A stretch of DNA of 64,000 bases from Paractinoplanes deccanensis (GTDB lineage: Bacteria; Actinomycetota; Actinomycetes; Mycobacteriales; Micromonosporaceae). This document shows, piece after piece, positions 1 through 8,615 of this stretch (position 1 is its first letter; each line of letters begins with the position of its first letter). The translations under genes and the position numbers were made by a program. The stretch covers positions 50,557-114,556 of the forward strand of contig NZ_BOMI01000077.1 in NCBI RefSeq assembly GCF_016862115.1, written 5' to 3'. The notes beneath the pieces were generated by a model. That model saw only the letters and a list, made by a program, of their open reading frames with translations. It searched no databases and was not told the DNA's origin.

Positions 1-1476
1 CGCCCTCCGGCCGTGCTGGCCGTCGGTGGTTACGCGTTCCTGGCCGGCTTCGCCGTCTCGACTTGGCAGGGTCTGCTCGGCTCCGCCGACCAGTTCGCGC
101 GCCTGTTCCTGATCGTCTGCGCGACAGCGATCAGCTGGGTGATCGCTCGCAGCCTCCGAAGACTGCTCCGGGACACCGCCGCCGCGGCGCGGGAGCGCAA
201 GATGCTGGCCGCCATCGCCGAGCAGTCCACCGACGCGATCATCATGACGAGCATGGACGGCACCGTCATCTCGTGGAACCGGGGCGCCGAACTGCTCTAC
301 GGCTACACCGCCGAGGAGATCGTCGGCCACGGCTTCGGCAGGGTGATGCCCCCGGACCGCCAGGAGGCCGTCGAGCCGGCGCTCTCCGCCCTGGCGGCGG
401 GCGAGCGGATCCGAGTGGACGAGGGCCGCCGGTTGTGCCGTGACGGCACCGAGCGGTGGGTCTCGGTCACCGTCTCACCGATCCGCGACGAGCGCGGCGC
501 CATCGTCGCCGCGGCGGCCACCGAACGCGACATCACCGACCAGAAACGACGCGAGGCCGAGGAGAGGATCGCCGCGGAGCGCTCCGCCCGCGCGGCCCGG
601 CTGGAGAGCCTCGGCCAGCTCCGGGGAGCTGCTCAGCCGCAGCCTCGGCGCCACCATCCGGCTGGAGTGCCGCGCGCACCCGCACCCGTTGCCGGTCCGC
701 GCCAACCGCGGTCGTCTCGACCAGATCCTGCTTAACCTGGTGATCAACGCTCGGGATGCGATGCCCGGCGGCGGCGAGGTGGGGGCCGAGACGAGCGCCG
801 CCGAGATCACGGCTGATCAGGGAATACCGGTATCACCCGGACAATATGCTCGACTCATGGTCAGCGACACCGGCACCGGCATGACCGCCGAGGTGCGTGA
901 CCGCCTCTTCGAGCCGTTCTTCACCACGAAGCCCGCGGAACAGGGCACCGGCCTCGGCCTGGCAACCGTGTACGGCATCGTCAGCGACGCCGGCGGTCAC
1001 ATCGGCGTCGACTCGGCACCCGGCCGCGGCACGACCTTCGAGATCCTGCTTCCTCTCGCCGCAGACCCGACAGGATCCGCGGCGACCACGGCGGCGAGCG
1101 GCGGGGCCAACCACGGCCACGGTGAGCGCGTGGCCGTCGTCGAGGACGACGACTACGTCCGCGACCTGGTCGTACGCATCCTCGCCGAGGACGGCTACCG
1201 CACCACCGCCCTGACCGAGGACGGCCTCGACGAGCCCGCCCTCGACGACGTCGCCCTGCTCATCACCGACATCGTGCTGCGCGGCGAGCCCGGCCCCGTC
1301 GTGGCCGAGCGGTGCGGGCCCGGCATCCCGGCCTCGGGGCGCTCTTCATGTCCGGCTACAGCGACGCCGAGCTCCGCACGCGCTACGGGCTCGGCAGCGA
1401 GATCCCCATCGTGCAGAAGCCCTTCACCGCTGTGGAACTGCTGGCCGCGGTCGGGGAGGTCCTCGCACCGGCGTAG
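1..1476 (+). pseudogene. Hybrid sensor histidine kinase, broken (HisKA missing, two frame changes), 5' end outside window
   Basis: The first frame (from before base 1 to about 621) encodes a membrane segment, a linker and a PAS domain ending in the typical post-PAS motif LESLGQL. At about 620-627 the homology jumps frame and resumes at GELLSRSLGATIRLE, which in this family lies about 100 residues further on. The dimerisation/phosphoacceptor domain with its histidine (the usual GGVAHDFNN motif) is therefore missing. The ATPase domain that follows is good (NLVINARDAM, DTGTGM, GTGLGLATVYG). A receiver domain starts at VAVVEDDD, and its Asp lies in LLITDIV. A second frame change near 1310-1345 is needed to reach LFMSGYSDAE and VQKPFTAVELL, stop at 1474-1476. 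Without the histidine it cannot act as a kinase. Assembly error is an alternative explanation. Confidence 0.75.
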
Positions 1477-1635
1477 AGCGGGCGCGCGCGTTTCGGGACG
1501 AGACGCACCGCGACTGAGAACGCTCACTCCAGGTGAAACTGCACGTATTCGGCACGATGGTCCATTTTGGTGCCTATTCTCCCTTTTGCTGGCTCCAGGC
1601 GGAGCGGCTGTCGCGATTTCTTGGGAGACGACAAA

Positions 1636-4422
1636 ATGGACCGTCCCGCACGGCAAATGCCGAGGCTGGCGATGACCCTGCTGCTCGGCACGGCGATAGT
1701 GGCCGCGCCCGCGGCACCGGTGGTCGCGGCGAAGGCCGCGACCAAGACCGTCGCCTACGTCACGGACCTCGGGCGCCGGCAGGTCAAGGTGATCGATACC
1801 GCTTCCCAGACGGTCACGGCCACCGTTCCGGTCGGCAATCAGCCGGTTGCCCTCACGGTCACGCCGGACGGTTCGAGCGTCTTCGTGGCGAACGGCGTCG
1901 GCGACACCGTGTCGCGGATCAACACCGCGACCAACACTGTGAGCGCGACCATCCCGGTGGACGATCCGCGGTACATCGCCGCCTCGCCGAACGGGTCGAA
2001 GGTCTTCACCTCCTCCGCCGACCCCAACTCGGTGGTGGCCATCGACACCGCCACCAACGGCGTCGCCACGAAGCTGGTCGGCTCCGCCGTGCGCGACCTG
2101 GTGGTGAGCCCGGACGGTGGCACCCTCTACGTCGTCGACCGCAACGACGCGAAGGTCCTGGTGATGCACCCCGGGACGCTCGCCGTGACCGACACGATCG
2201 CCGTGGGCGCGCTGCCGACGGCGATCGCCGTCTCGCCGAACGGGCGGTACCTCGCCGTCACCAGCAGCGACAACAGCGCCGTGACGGTGGTCGACACCAC
2301 GACCGGGACGGTGGTCAAGACCATCACCGTCGACACTCCCCTCGACGTGGCCTACACGTCCGACGGCAGCAGGCTCTACATCGCCGGCTACTACTCCGGT
2401 GTGACGATCGTCGACACCACGACGAACACGATCGTGGACACCATCGCTCAGCCGCCGGGCACCGAGAGCCTCGCGTTCACCCCGGACAACACGCTGGTCT
2501 ACCTGGCCAACTTCGCCACCCACTCGGTGTACGTGATCAACGTGGCGACCAAGGCCGTCGTGGCCACGCTGAGCGAGTTCTCCCTGCCGTACGCGGTCGC
2601 GGTCGCCACCGTGCCCGTGCCCCCGTCGGCCGACGTCGGCGTGACGATCACCGACTCCGCCGACCCGGTCACCGCCGGCGAGGAGTTCACCTACACCGCC
2701 ACGGTCACGAACAACGGCCCCGACGCGGCGTCCGGCGTCACGGCGACGGTTCGGCTCTCCGGCGCCGCCCACCAGATCAAGTCAGCCACCAGCACCCGGG
2801 GCACCTGCGCGGTCGCGGCGGACCGCGTCGACTGTGCCGTCGGCGCGCTGGCCGACGACGCATCGGCGACGATCACCGTCACGATCGATCCGGCGGACGG
2901 GGGAACGATCACCGCGAACGCCTCCGTCGACGCCACCGAGGCGGACCCGGCCGCCACCAACGACAACGCCAACCAGAGCACCACGGTCGTCGCCTCGGCC
3001 GACCTCGGCGTGACGCTGGCCGACTCGCCGGACCCGGCCGCGCTCGGCGACACCTACACCTACACCGCCACGGTCGGCAACAAGGGCCCGAGCCGGGCGA
3101 CCGGCGTGACCGGCAAGCTCGCCCTGTCCGGGGCGGCCCGCACCATCCGCGGCGCCACCAGCACCCGCGGCGACTGCACGATCGCCGGCGCCGAGGTCAC
3201 GTGCCCGATCGGCACCCTCGCCAAGGCGGCCACGGCGACGATCACCGTCACCGTCGAGCCGCAGGCGGCGGGCACCATCATCGCGGCCGCGTCGGCCGAC
3301 GCGGCCGAGCCCGACCCGGTAGCCGGCGACAACACCGCCACCGAGACCACCACGGTCACGGCGTCGGCCGACCTCGAGGTGACGCTCGCCGACTCGGCCG
3401 ACCCGGTCGCCGTGGGCGACGAGTACACCTACACGGCCACGATCACCAACAAGGGCCGCAACACGGCGACCGGCGTCACCGGCAAGGTGGTCCTCTCCGG
3501 CGCCGCTCGCGCCCTCCGATCCGCGACCAGCAGCCGCGGCGACTGCACCGTCACCGGCGCCGAGATCACCTGCCCGATCGGCGCACTCGAGAAGGATGCG
3601 AGCGCCACCATCACGGTCGCTCTGGAGCCGGAGGCCCCCGGCACGATCACGGCGACCGCCTCGGCCGACGCCACCCAGGAGGATCCGGTGGCGGGCAACA
3701 ACACCGCCACCGAGACCACCACGATCGCCGCGTCGGCCGACCTCGGCGTCACGCTGGTGGACTCCGCCGATCCGGCCGCGCTCGGCGACACCTACACCTA
3801 CACCGCGACCGTCACCAACAAGGGACCGTCAGCGGCCACCGCCGTCGTCGCGAGGGTCGCTTTCTCCGGCGCCGGCCGCACCGTCCTGGCCGCCACCAGC
3901 AGCCAGGGCACGTGCGCGGTCGCCGCGGCCGAGGTCACCTGCGCCGTCGGCGACCTCGCGAAGGCCGGCACGGAGACGATCACCATCACCGTCGAGCCGC
4001 TGGCGGTCGGCACGGTCACCGCGGTCGCGACGGTCACCGCCGCCGAGCAGGATCCGGTCGCCGCCAACAACAGCGCCACCGCGACCACCGCTGTCGCCAA
4101 CCCGCACCGCTGCACCATTCTCGGCACCGCCGCCGGCAACGTGCTCGCCGGCACCAGCGGCAACGACGTCATCTGCGCGTTCGGCGGCAACGACCTGATC
4201 AACGCCGGCGCGGGCAACGACATCGTCTACGCCGGTTCCGGCAACGACTCGGTCTACGCCGCCGACGGCAACGACACGGTCCACGGCGGCGACGGCAACG
4301 ACGCCGTCAACGGCGAGAACGGCACCGACACGATCGACGGCGGACCCGGCACCGACACCGCCAACGGCGGCGCCGGCACCGACACCTGCACCAACGTCGA
4401 GACCAGGATCAGCTGCCCGTAG
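1636..4422 (+). CDS. Secreted YVTN beta-propeller / DUF11 repeat / RTX-like surface protein
   Basis: The 928-residue product starts at ATG 1636, behind GGGAG at 1623-1627; upstream in-frame starts have no ribosome site. A signal peptide (hydrophobic run about residues 12-32, ending VVAAKA) is followed by YVTN/YncE-type propeller repeats to about residue 330. These contain recurring TVVDTTTGTV-like and ALTVTPDGSSVFVAN-like units. Four near-identical 123-residue DUF11 (CARDB-like) domains follow (about 331-822), each with SADLGVTLxDSADP, YTYTATVTNKGP and a Cys pair. The C-terminus has glycine/aspartate nonapeptides (GGNDLINAGAGNDIV style) like RTX calcium-binding repeats, then a final Cys-containing tail. 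There is no LPXTG motif. The likely role is as an exported, possibly calcium-stabilised adhesin or cell-surface protein; function is inferred from domains only. Confidence 0.88.
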   Translation: MDRPARQMPRLAMTLLLGTAIVAAPAAPVVAAKAATKTVAYVTDLGRRQVKVIDTASQTVTATVPVGNQPVALTVTPDGSSVFVANGVGDTVSRINTATNTVSATIPVDDPRYIAASPNGSKVFTSSADPNSVVAIDTATNGVATKLVGSAVRDLVVSPDGGTLYVVDRNDAKVLVMHPGTLAVTDTIAVGALPTAIAVSPNGRYLAVTSSDNSAVTVVDTTTGTVVKTITVDTPLDVAYTSDGSRLYIAGYYSGVTIVDTTTNTIVDTIAQPPGTESLAFTPDNTLVYLANFATHSVYVINVATKAVVATLSEFSLPYAVAVATVPVPPSADVGVTITDSADPVTAGEEFTYTATVTNNGPDAASGVTATVRLSGAAHQIKSATSTRGTCAVAADRVDCAVGALADDASATITVTIDPADGGTITANASVDATEADPAATNDNANQSTTVVASADLGVTLADSPDPAALGDTYTYTATVGNKGPSRATGVTGKLALSGAARTIRGATSTRGDCTIAGAEVTCPIGTLAKAATATITVTVEPQAAGTIIAAASADAAEPDPVAGDNTATETTTVTASADLEVTLADSADPVAVGDEYTYTATITNKGRNTATGVTGKVVLSGAARALRSATSSRGDCTVTGAEITCPIGALEKDASATITVALEPEAPGTITATASADATQEDPVAGNNTATETTTIAASADLGVTLVDSADPAALGDTYTYTATVTNKGPSAATAVVARVAFSGAGRTVLAATSSQGTCAVAAAEVTCAVGDLAKAGTETITITVEPLAVGTVTAVATVTAAEQDPVAANNSATATTAVANPHRCTILGTAAGNVLAGTSGNDVICAFGGNDLINAGAGNDIVYAGSGNDSVYAADGNDTVHGGDGNDAVNGENGTDTIDGGPGTDTANGGAGTDTCTNVETRISCP
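2626..4101 (+). repeat. Four tandem 369-bp DUF11 coding repeats
   Basis: The TCG codon that opens each SAD(L/V) unit falls at 2626, 2995, 3364 and 3733, so the period is exactly 369 bp (123 codons) each time. Copies 2 to 4 are closest to each other. The exact register indicates in-frame tandem duplication, with scope for copy-number change by recombination. Confidence 0.9.
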
Positions 4423-4433
4423 GGGCGCACCGA

Positions 4434-4476
4434 GCCGGACCGCGCGACGCCCGCACCAGCGATCGCGCGGTCCGGC
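4434..4476. terminator. Bidirectional terminator hairpin
   Basis: A perfect 14-bp inverted repeat (GCCGGACCGCGCGA at 4434-4447, its complement at 4463-4476, 15-nt loop) lies between the convergent ends of the surface-protein gene and the STAS-GAF-ANTAR gene. There is no strong T run, as is common in actinomycetes. Confidence 0.75.
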
Positions 4477-4482
4477 CGCTTG

Positions 4483-6252
4483 TCACACCGGTATCTCGCC
4501 GGTCTCCGCGAGGTGCTCGGCGACGTCGATCAGTTTGCGGTTGAGCCGCTGGGAGACGTCGCGCAGCTGGTCGAAGGCTTCGCCGGCGGAGAGGCGCCGG
4601 CGCTCCATCAGGATCCCCTTGGCCTGCCCGATGACGTCGCGGGTGCTCAGCCCGCGATGCAACGCGGCCTCTCGGCGGTCGACCTCCTCCTGCCGCCGTG
4701 CCGCGGCGACGGCAACCGCCAGGTATGCGGCCAGGATGCACCCGAAGTCGTGGTCGTCGTCGCTGAACGCGTCGGGTGTCGTCGCGTAGAGCGTGAAGGT
4801 GCCGAGCGCCGACCATTGGGCCGTCCGATTGACGTACAGCCCGAGGCACAGGGCGCTGCGCAGGCCCAACTCGGCGGCGGTGGCGGCCACGACCGGCCAG
4901 CGCTGCGCGGCGGCCAGGTCCGGCACATAGACCGGGTCCTCGCCGTACAGCGCCTCGGGTGCCGGGCCGATGCCGGTCGCGAATTGGATCTCGTCGAGCT
5001 CGGCGGCGTCCGCGCCGCTGGTCACGGCGTGGACCACGCGGCCACGCTCGACCAGCGTGACGCTCGCGCAGTCGCAGCCCGCGACCGCTTCCACGGTGAA
5101 CTTGAGCACCCGCGTGAGCGCGGCGGGCAGGTCGTCGTTGTCGAACAACTGGCGGGCCAGCGGCGCGAAGCTGGCCAACAGCATCGGCCCGTACTCCTGC
5201 GGGCCCCACACCCCGGCCGCCCTGATCCGACCGCGCGCCACGGCGCGCCGGTCCGCATCTTCCCGTGCGGCCGGCGGCTGGGGGCCGGCCGGGTTACGCC
5301 GGTCCATGCGCTCTTCCTGGTGCAACATGTCGCGTTCACGTTCGTCGGCCAGCCGCTCGCGCAGCTCGGCGGTCTGCTCGCGCATGTCGGCGATGTGGTC
5401 GCGTTCGCCGGCCAGGACGTCACGTTGCGCGGCGACGAAGTCACGCCGATCGGCCGCCCACGCGGCCTCCTCGCCATCGGCGATCGTCGCGTCCCGGTCG
5501 GCTGTCGCGGCTCTGTCGGCGCCGGCGAGACGCAGGGCGGCACGAGCCCTGGCCCGCGCGACGGCCTGCCGCGTGCGTTCCAGATCCGCTTCCGCCCGCC
5601 GCACCGCGGCCTCTGCCCTGCGCACGGCCGCCTCGGCCGCATCCGCCCCCTCGACGTCCGCACGGGCGCCGGCCCTGACCTCGGACCTGCGCCTGGCCAG
5701 CGCCAGTTCCTGCCGATCGGCCGTACGATCACGTTCGTCGGCAAGAGCCTCCCGCTCATCGGCCAGCCGTTCCCGCTCGTCCGCCAGCCGCTCCCGCTCA
5801 TCGGCGTCGGACTCCCACAGGTCAGCGCGCCGCTTGCGCTCGCCCGGCGACACCGCGTCGCGCGCCGCGCCCTGTCCCTCAGCATCAGTCACCGGGGCAC
5901 CCCCTACACCGTGGCGGGCCTCCTCCCGGCCCGCCAGCTTGGGCAACAGCCCGAGTATCTCGAAAACCTTCTTCGGTGTGCCGTGCAGCCCTTCGACCCG
6001 GAACTGCCGGCCACGAGAGGCCGCGGTGGCATGAACGGTCAGGACCACGCCGACGCCGCCGGCGTCGATGAACGTCAGCTCGGACATGTCCAGCACGAAC
6101 GTGGCAGCGGTGCTGGACACGGCGGCGCTCATCAGCTTCTGCCGCAGCTCCGGGGCCGCGTCGCGGTCGAGCTCGCCGGTCAGCGAGATCACGTCGGAGT
6201 CGCCCTCGCGGCGCCGCGACCAGCCGCAATCAGGCTCAGAGAACTTGGACAC
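4483..6252 (-). CDS. STAS - coiled coil - GAF - ANTAR regulator
   Basis: The 589-residue product starts at GTG 6252, preceded by AGGAG at proper spacing. Longer in-frame starts would add an unconserved basic leader. Residues 17-110 form a STAS domain. Residues 140-320 are a long charged coiled coil with ADERERL-type heptads. Residues 360-520 are a GAF domain (GCDCASVTLVERG, FATGIGPAPEALYGEDPVYV, ALGTFTLYA). Residues 525-585 are an ANTAR RNA-binding domain (STRDVIGQAKGILMER, AFDQLRDVSQ). ANTAR proteins act as antiterminators on nascent RNA, and GAF would give signal input. The STAS loop reads FIDAGG, so the serine phosphorylated in SpoIIAA-type antagonists is alanine here. This suggests phosphorylation-independent partner binding. 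Target RNAs are unknown. Confidence 0.88.
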   Translation of the reverse strand: MSKFSEPDCGWSRRREGDSDVISLTGELDRDAAPELRQKLMSAAVSSTAATFVLDMSELTFIDAGGVGVVLTVHATAASRGRQFRVEGLHGTPKKVFEILGLLPKLAGREEARHGVGGAPVTDAEGQGAARDAVSPGERKRRADLWESDADERERLADERERLADEREALADERDRTADRQELALARRRSEVRAGARADVEGADAAEAAVRRAEAAVRRAEADLERTRQAVARARARAALRLAGADRAATADRDATIADGEEAAWAADRRDFVAAQRDVLAGERDHIADMREQTAELRERLADERERDMLHQEERMDRRNPAGPQPPAAREDADRRAVARGRIRAAGVWGPQEYGPMLLASFAPLARQLFDNDDLPAALTRVLKFTVEAVAGCDCASVTLVERGRVVHAVTSGADAAELDEIQFATGIGPAPEALYGEDPVYVPDLAAAQRWPVVAATAAELGLRSALCLGLYVNRTAQWSALGTFTLYATTPDAFSDDDHDFGCILAAYLAVAVAAARRQEEVDRREAALHRGLSTRDVIGQAKGILMERRRLSAGEAFDQLRDVSQRLNRKLIDVAEHLAETGEIPV

Positions 6253-6446
6253 CAGCCATCTCCTCGCGATTCGTCTGCGCGAAGTGCCGGCTGGGTCATC
6301 AACCTCCCCCATTCTCATCCCGCGGGAAGGTCTCGACAACCTTTCGGCAGCCGATGCGGCACACGTCCGGGTGACTGCGAACCCTCCGCCACGCTAGTGA
6401 CTCAGGTCACAGCGCCGGCGGCACCGCAGGCGATCACACTGTCGTC

Positions 6447-7007
6447 TTGCTGGGTGTGAGAAGGAGCCTGAACGCGGCCGACGAGGACGAGCTCGTCCGT
6501 CGCACCGCCGCGGGAGACCGGCGCGCCTTCGACGAGCTGTACCGGCGGACGTCGCCGTGGCTGCTCACCCGGTTGCGCCGCCGGTGTGCCGACGACGACG
6601 TCGTCGCGGACGTGATGCAGGAGACCTACCTGGCGGTCTGGCGGGCCGCGGGCAGCTTCGCCGGCCGGGCCACCTCGGGCAGCGCGGTCGGCTGGCTGTG
6701 GACGATCGCCGCGCACCGCCTGGTCGACGCGTTCCGCCGGCGGGCCCGGCAGAGCCAGATGCCGGCCGTGCCGCTCGCCGAGACGGTCGCCCCGGCCGCC
6801 GAGGACGAGGTGCTGGCGGGCTGGGTCGGCCACGAGTTGGAGCAGGCGCTGCTCGAGCTGCCGCCCGAGGCCCGTGAGGTCCTGCGCGCCATGGTGCTCG
6901 ACGGATTCTCGGTGCGCGAGACGTCCGTCCTGCTCGGCGTGCCCGAGAACACCGTGAAGTCCCGGGCCCGGCGGGCCCGGATCGCCCTGCGGGAGGCACT
7001 CTCGTGA
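6447..7007 (+). CDS. ECF-type RNA polymerase sigma factor
   Basis: Region 2 is seen in DRRAFDELYRRTSPWLLTRL and DVMQETYLAVWRAAG. Region 4 is seen in LLELPPEAREVLRAMVLDGFSVRETSVLLGVPENTVKSRARRARIALRE. The product is about 186 residues, normal for a minimal group 4 sigma factor. The start is uncertain: TTG 6447 or GTG 6456, neither with a clear ribosome site, so the transcript may be leaderless. The stop overlaps the GTG start of the zinc-finger gene by 4 bp (GTGA). Together with the ABC genes that follow, this makes a five-gene operon in which the sigma factor probably controls its own operon. Confidence 0.9.
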   Translation: MLGVRRSLNAADEDELVRRTAAGDRRAFDELYRRTSPWLLTRLRRRCADDDVVADVMQETYLAVWRAAGSFAGRATSGSAVGWLWTIAAHRLVDAFRRRARQSQMPAVPLAETVAPAAEDEVLAGWVGHELEQALLELPPEAREVLRAMVLDGFSVRETSVLLGVPENTVKSRARRARIALREALS

Positions 7008-7804
7008 CCACTCATCCCAGCCTTGCCGTGATCGCTCGTTACGCCGACCGGGCGGCCGACCTCGACGAGGTCACCATGTGGTCGGTCGAGGTGCACCTGG
7101 AGAGCTGCGCCGACTGCCGGTCGCTGATGGCCGGCTACGCCACCGACGACACCCGGGTGCTGCTCGACCGGATCGCCGCCGGTGTCGACCAGGGGATCGC
7201 CGCCGGACCGGCACCCGCCCCGCGGCGGCGCTGGGCGGCGGCCCGCCACCGCTGGCTGGTCTGGCACCTGGTGCCGTGGCTCACCATGACGGTGGCGCTG
7301 CTGGGCTGCGCGGTCCTGCTCCAGGCGGCGAAGCCGGCCTTCCCGTCGCTGGTGGCCCTGCTGGCGCCGGTGGCGCCGCTGCCCGGGGTGGCGATGGCGT
7401 GGAGCCGCCGGAACGACCCGGCCTGGGAGCTGATCGCCGGCACGCCGCGGGCCGGGCTGGCCATGCTGTTGCGGCGGACGGCCGCGGTGCTGGCGGTGGT
7501 CGTGCCGGCGCTCGCGCTGGCCAGCACCCGCACCGGCGTCTCGCTGGCCGTGACGCTGCTGCCCTGCCTGGCCTTCACCGCCGCCACGATCGCGCTCGGG
7601 GCATACGCCGGGGTGCACCGCGCCGCCGCCGGCCTCGGCGCCGCCTGGACGCTGGCCGTGATCGTGCCGGCCGCGCTCACCGCCGACCTGCCGGTGGTGC
7701 TGCGGCCGGGCAGCGCCCTCGGGTGGGCGCTGCTCACCCTCGCCCTGGGCGGCTTCGCCGCGACCCGGGCCGCAAGCTTCCGCCGGCTTTCCAGCCGCAA
7801 CTGA
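7004..7804 (+). CDS. Zinc-finger anti-sigma factor with membrane domain
   Basis: The N-terminal 55 residues carry an H-x3-C-x2-C zinc-finger motif (VHLESCADCRSLMAGY), as in anti-sigma proteins of the ZAS/zf-HC2 class. The remaining 200 residues contain about six hydrophobic segments (for example LVPWLTMTVALLGCAVLLQA and GLAMLLRRTAAVLAVVVPALA), so this is an integral membrane protein. It is translationally coupled to the sigma factor upstream. The inferred role is to hold that sigma factor at the membrane until a signal arrives. The ABC ATPase gene begins 10 bp downstream. Confidence 0.8.
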   Translation: MTTHPSLAVIARYADRAADLDEVTMWSVEVHLESCADCRSLMAGYATDDTRVLLDRIAAGVDQGIAAGPAPAPRRRWAAARHRWLVWHLVPWLTMTVALLGCAVLLQAAKPAFPSLVALLAPVAPLPGVAMAWSRRNDPAWELIAGTPRAGLAMLLRRTAAVLAVVVPALALASTRTGVSLAVTLLPCLAFTAATIALGAYAGVHRAAAGLGAAWTLAVIVPAALTADLPVVLRPGSALGWALLTLALGGFAATRAASFRRLSSRN

Positions 7805-7814
7805 GAGGACCGAC

Positions 7815-8615
7815 ATGCGTACGGTAAGTGCGGCCGAGACGGCCCCCTCCCTGCACCCCTGGGCCATCCACGCCGAGGACCTGCGGGTGCGCGCGGGCCG
7901 GCACCTCGCCGTCAACGGGCTCGACCTGACCCTGGGCACCGGCGTGCACGGCCTGCTCGGGCCGAACGGCGCCGGCAAGACCACGCTCATGCGCGCGCTG
8001 GCCACGGTGCTGAAACCGGCCGGCGGGCGGCTGCGGTTGCTCGGCGACCCGGTGGACGGCCGTGCCGACCTGCGGCAGGTCCGCCGCAGGCTGGGCTACC
8101 TGCCGCAGCAGTTCGGCTTCTACCCGCGGTTCACGCTGCGCGAGTTCGTCGAGTACATGGCGTGGCTCAAGGAGATGCCGAAGGCCGCGGTCCCCGGCGC
8201 GACGCAGCGGGCGATCGAACGGGTCGGGCTGGAGGCCAAGGCCGGCGCCCGGATGAAGACCCTCTCCGGCGGCATGCTGCGCCGCGCCGGCATCGCGCAG
8301 GCCATCGTCAACGACCCGGCCGTGCTGCTGCTCGACGAGCCCACCGTCGGCCTCGATCCCGAGCAGCGCCTCGACTTCCGGGAGCTGCTGCGCGACCTGG
8401 GCTCGGACAGCTGCGTGCTGGTCTCGACCCACCTCGTCGAGGACGTGGTGGCCGCCTGCACCGACGTGGTGCTGGTCAACGAGGGCCGGCTGGTCCACCA
8501 GGGCACGCCGGACGATCTGATCGCGCAGGGCGGCGCGGGCGACCCGGGTGACAGCCCGGCCGAACGGGGCTACTCGGCGCTGCTGCGCCGCCACCGGGCG
8601 GTGAGCGCCCGGTGA
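7815..8615 (+). CDS. ABC transporter ATP-binding protein
   Basis: The 266-residue protein starts at ATG 7815 behind GAGAGGACC. Walker A is GPNGAGKTTLM, the Q-loop region is YLPQQFGFYPRFTLREF, the signature is LSGGMLRRAGIAQA, Walker B is AVLLLDEPTVGLDPEQR, and the H-loop is STHLVED. The Q-loop/FTLREF pattern resembles ATPases of bacitracin/NatA-type and CcmA-like exporters. It would power the membrane proteins encoded next, with which it overlaps by 4 bp (GTGA). The substrate is unknown. Confidence 0.92.
   Translation: MRTVSAAETAPSLHPWAIHAEDLRVRAGRHLAVNGLDLTLGTGVHGLLGPNGAGKTTLMRALATVLKPAGGRLRLLGDPVDGRADLRQVRRRLGYLPQQFGFYPRFTLREFVEYMAWLKEMPKAAVPGATQRAIERVGLEAKAGARMKTLSGGMLRRAGIAQAIVNDPAVLLLDEPTVGLDPEQRLDFRELLRDLGSDSCVLVSTHLVEDVVAACTDVVLVNEGRLVHQGTPDDLIAQGGAGDPGDSPAERGYSALLRRHRAVSAR

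Noticed and set aside
2626..4101. Possible CRISPR-like repeat array.
   Set aside because: The 369-bp units are contiguous in-frame DUF11 domains, not short repeats with unique spacers. The 21-bp repeats at 51.5-51.8 kb are also coding and contiguous, and no cas gene is present.
1533..4544. A 1003-codon open frame overlapping the surface-protein gene in another frame.
   Set aside because: Its product is almost entirely Arg, His, Gly and Asp without any domain; it is the high-GC shadow of the real 1636-4422 gene, which has a signal peptide and clear repeats.
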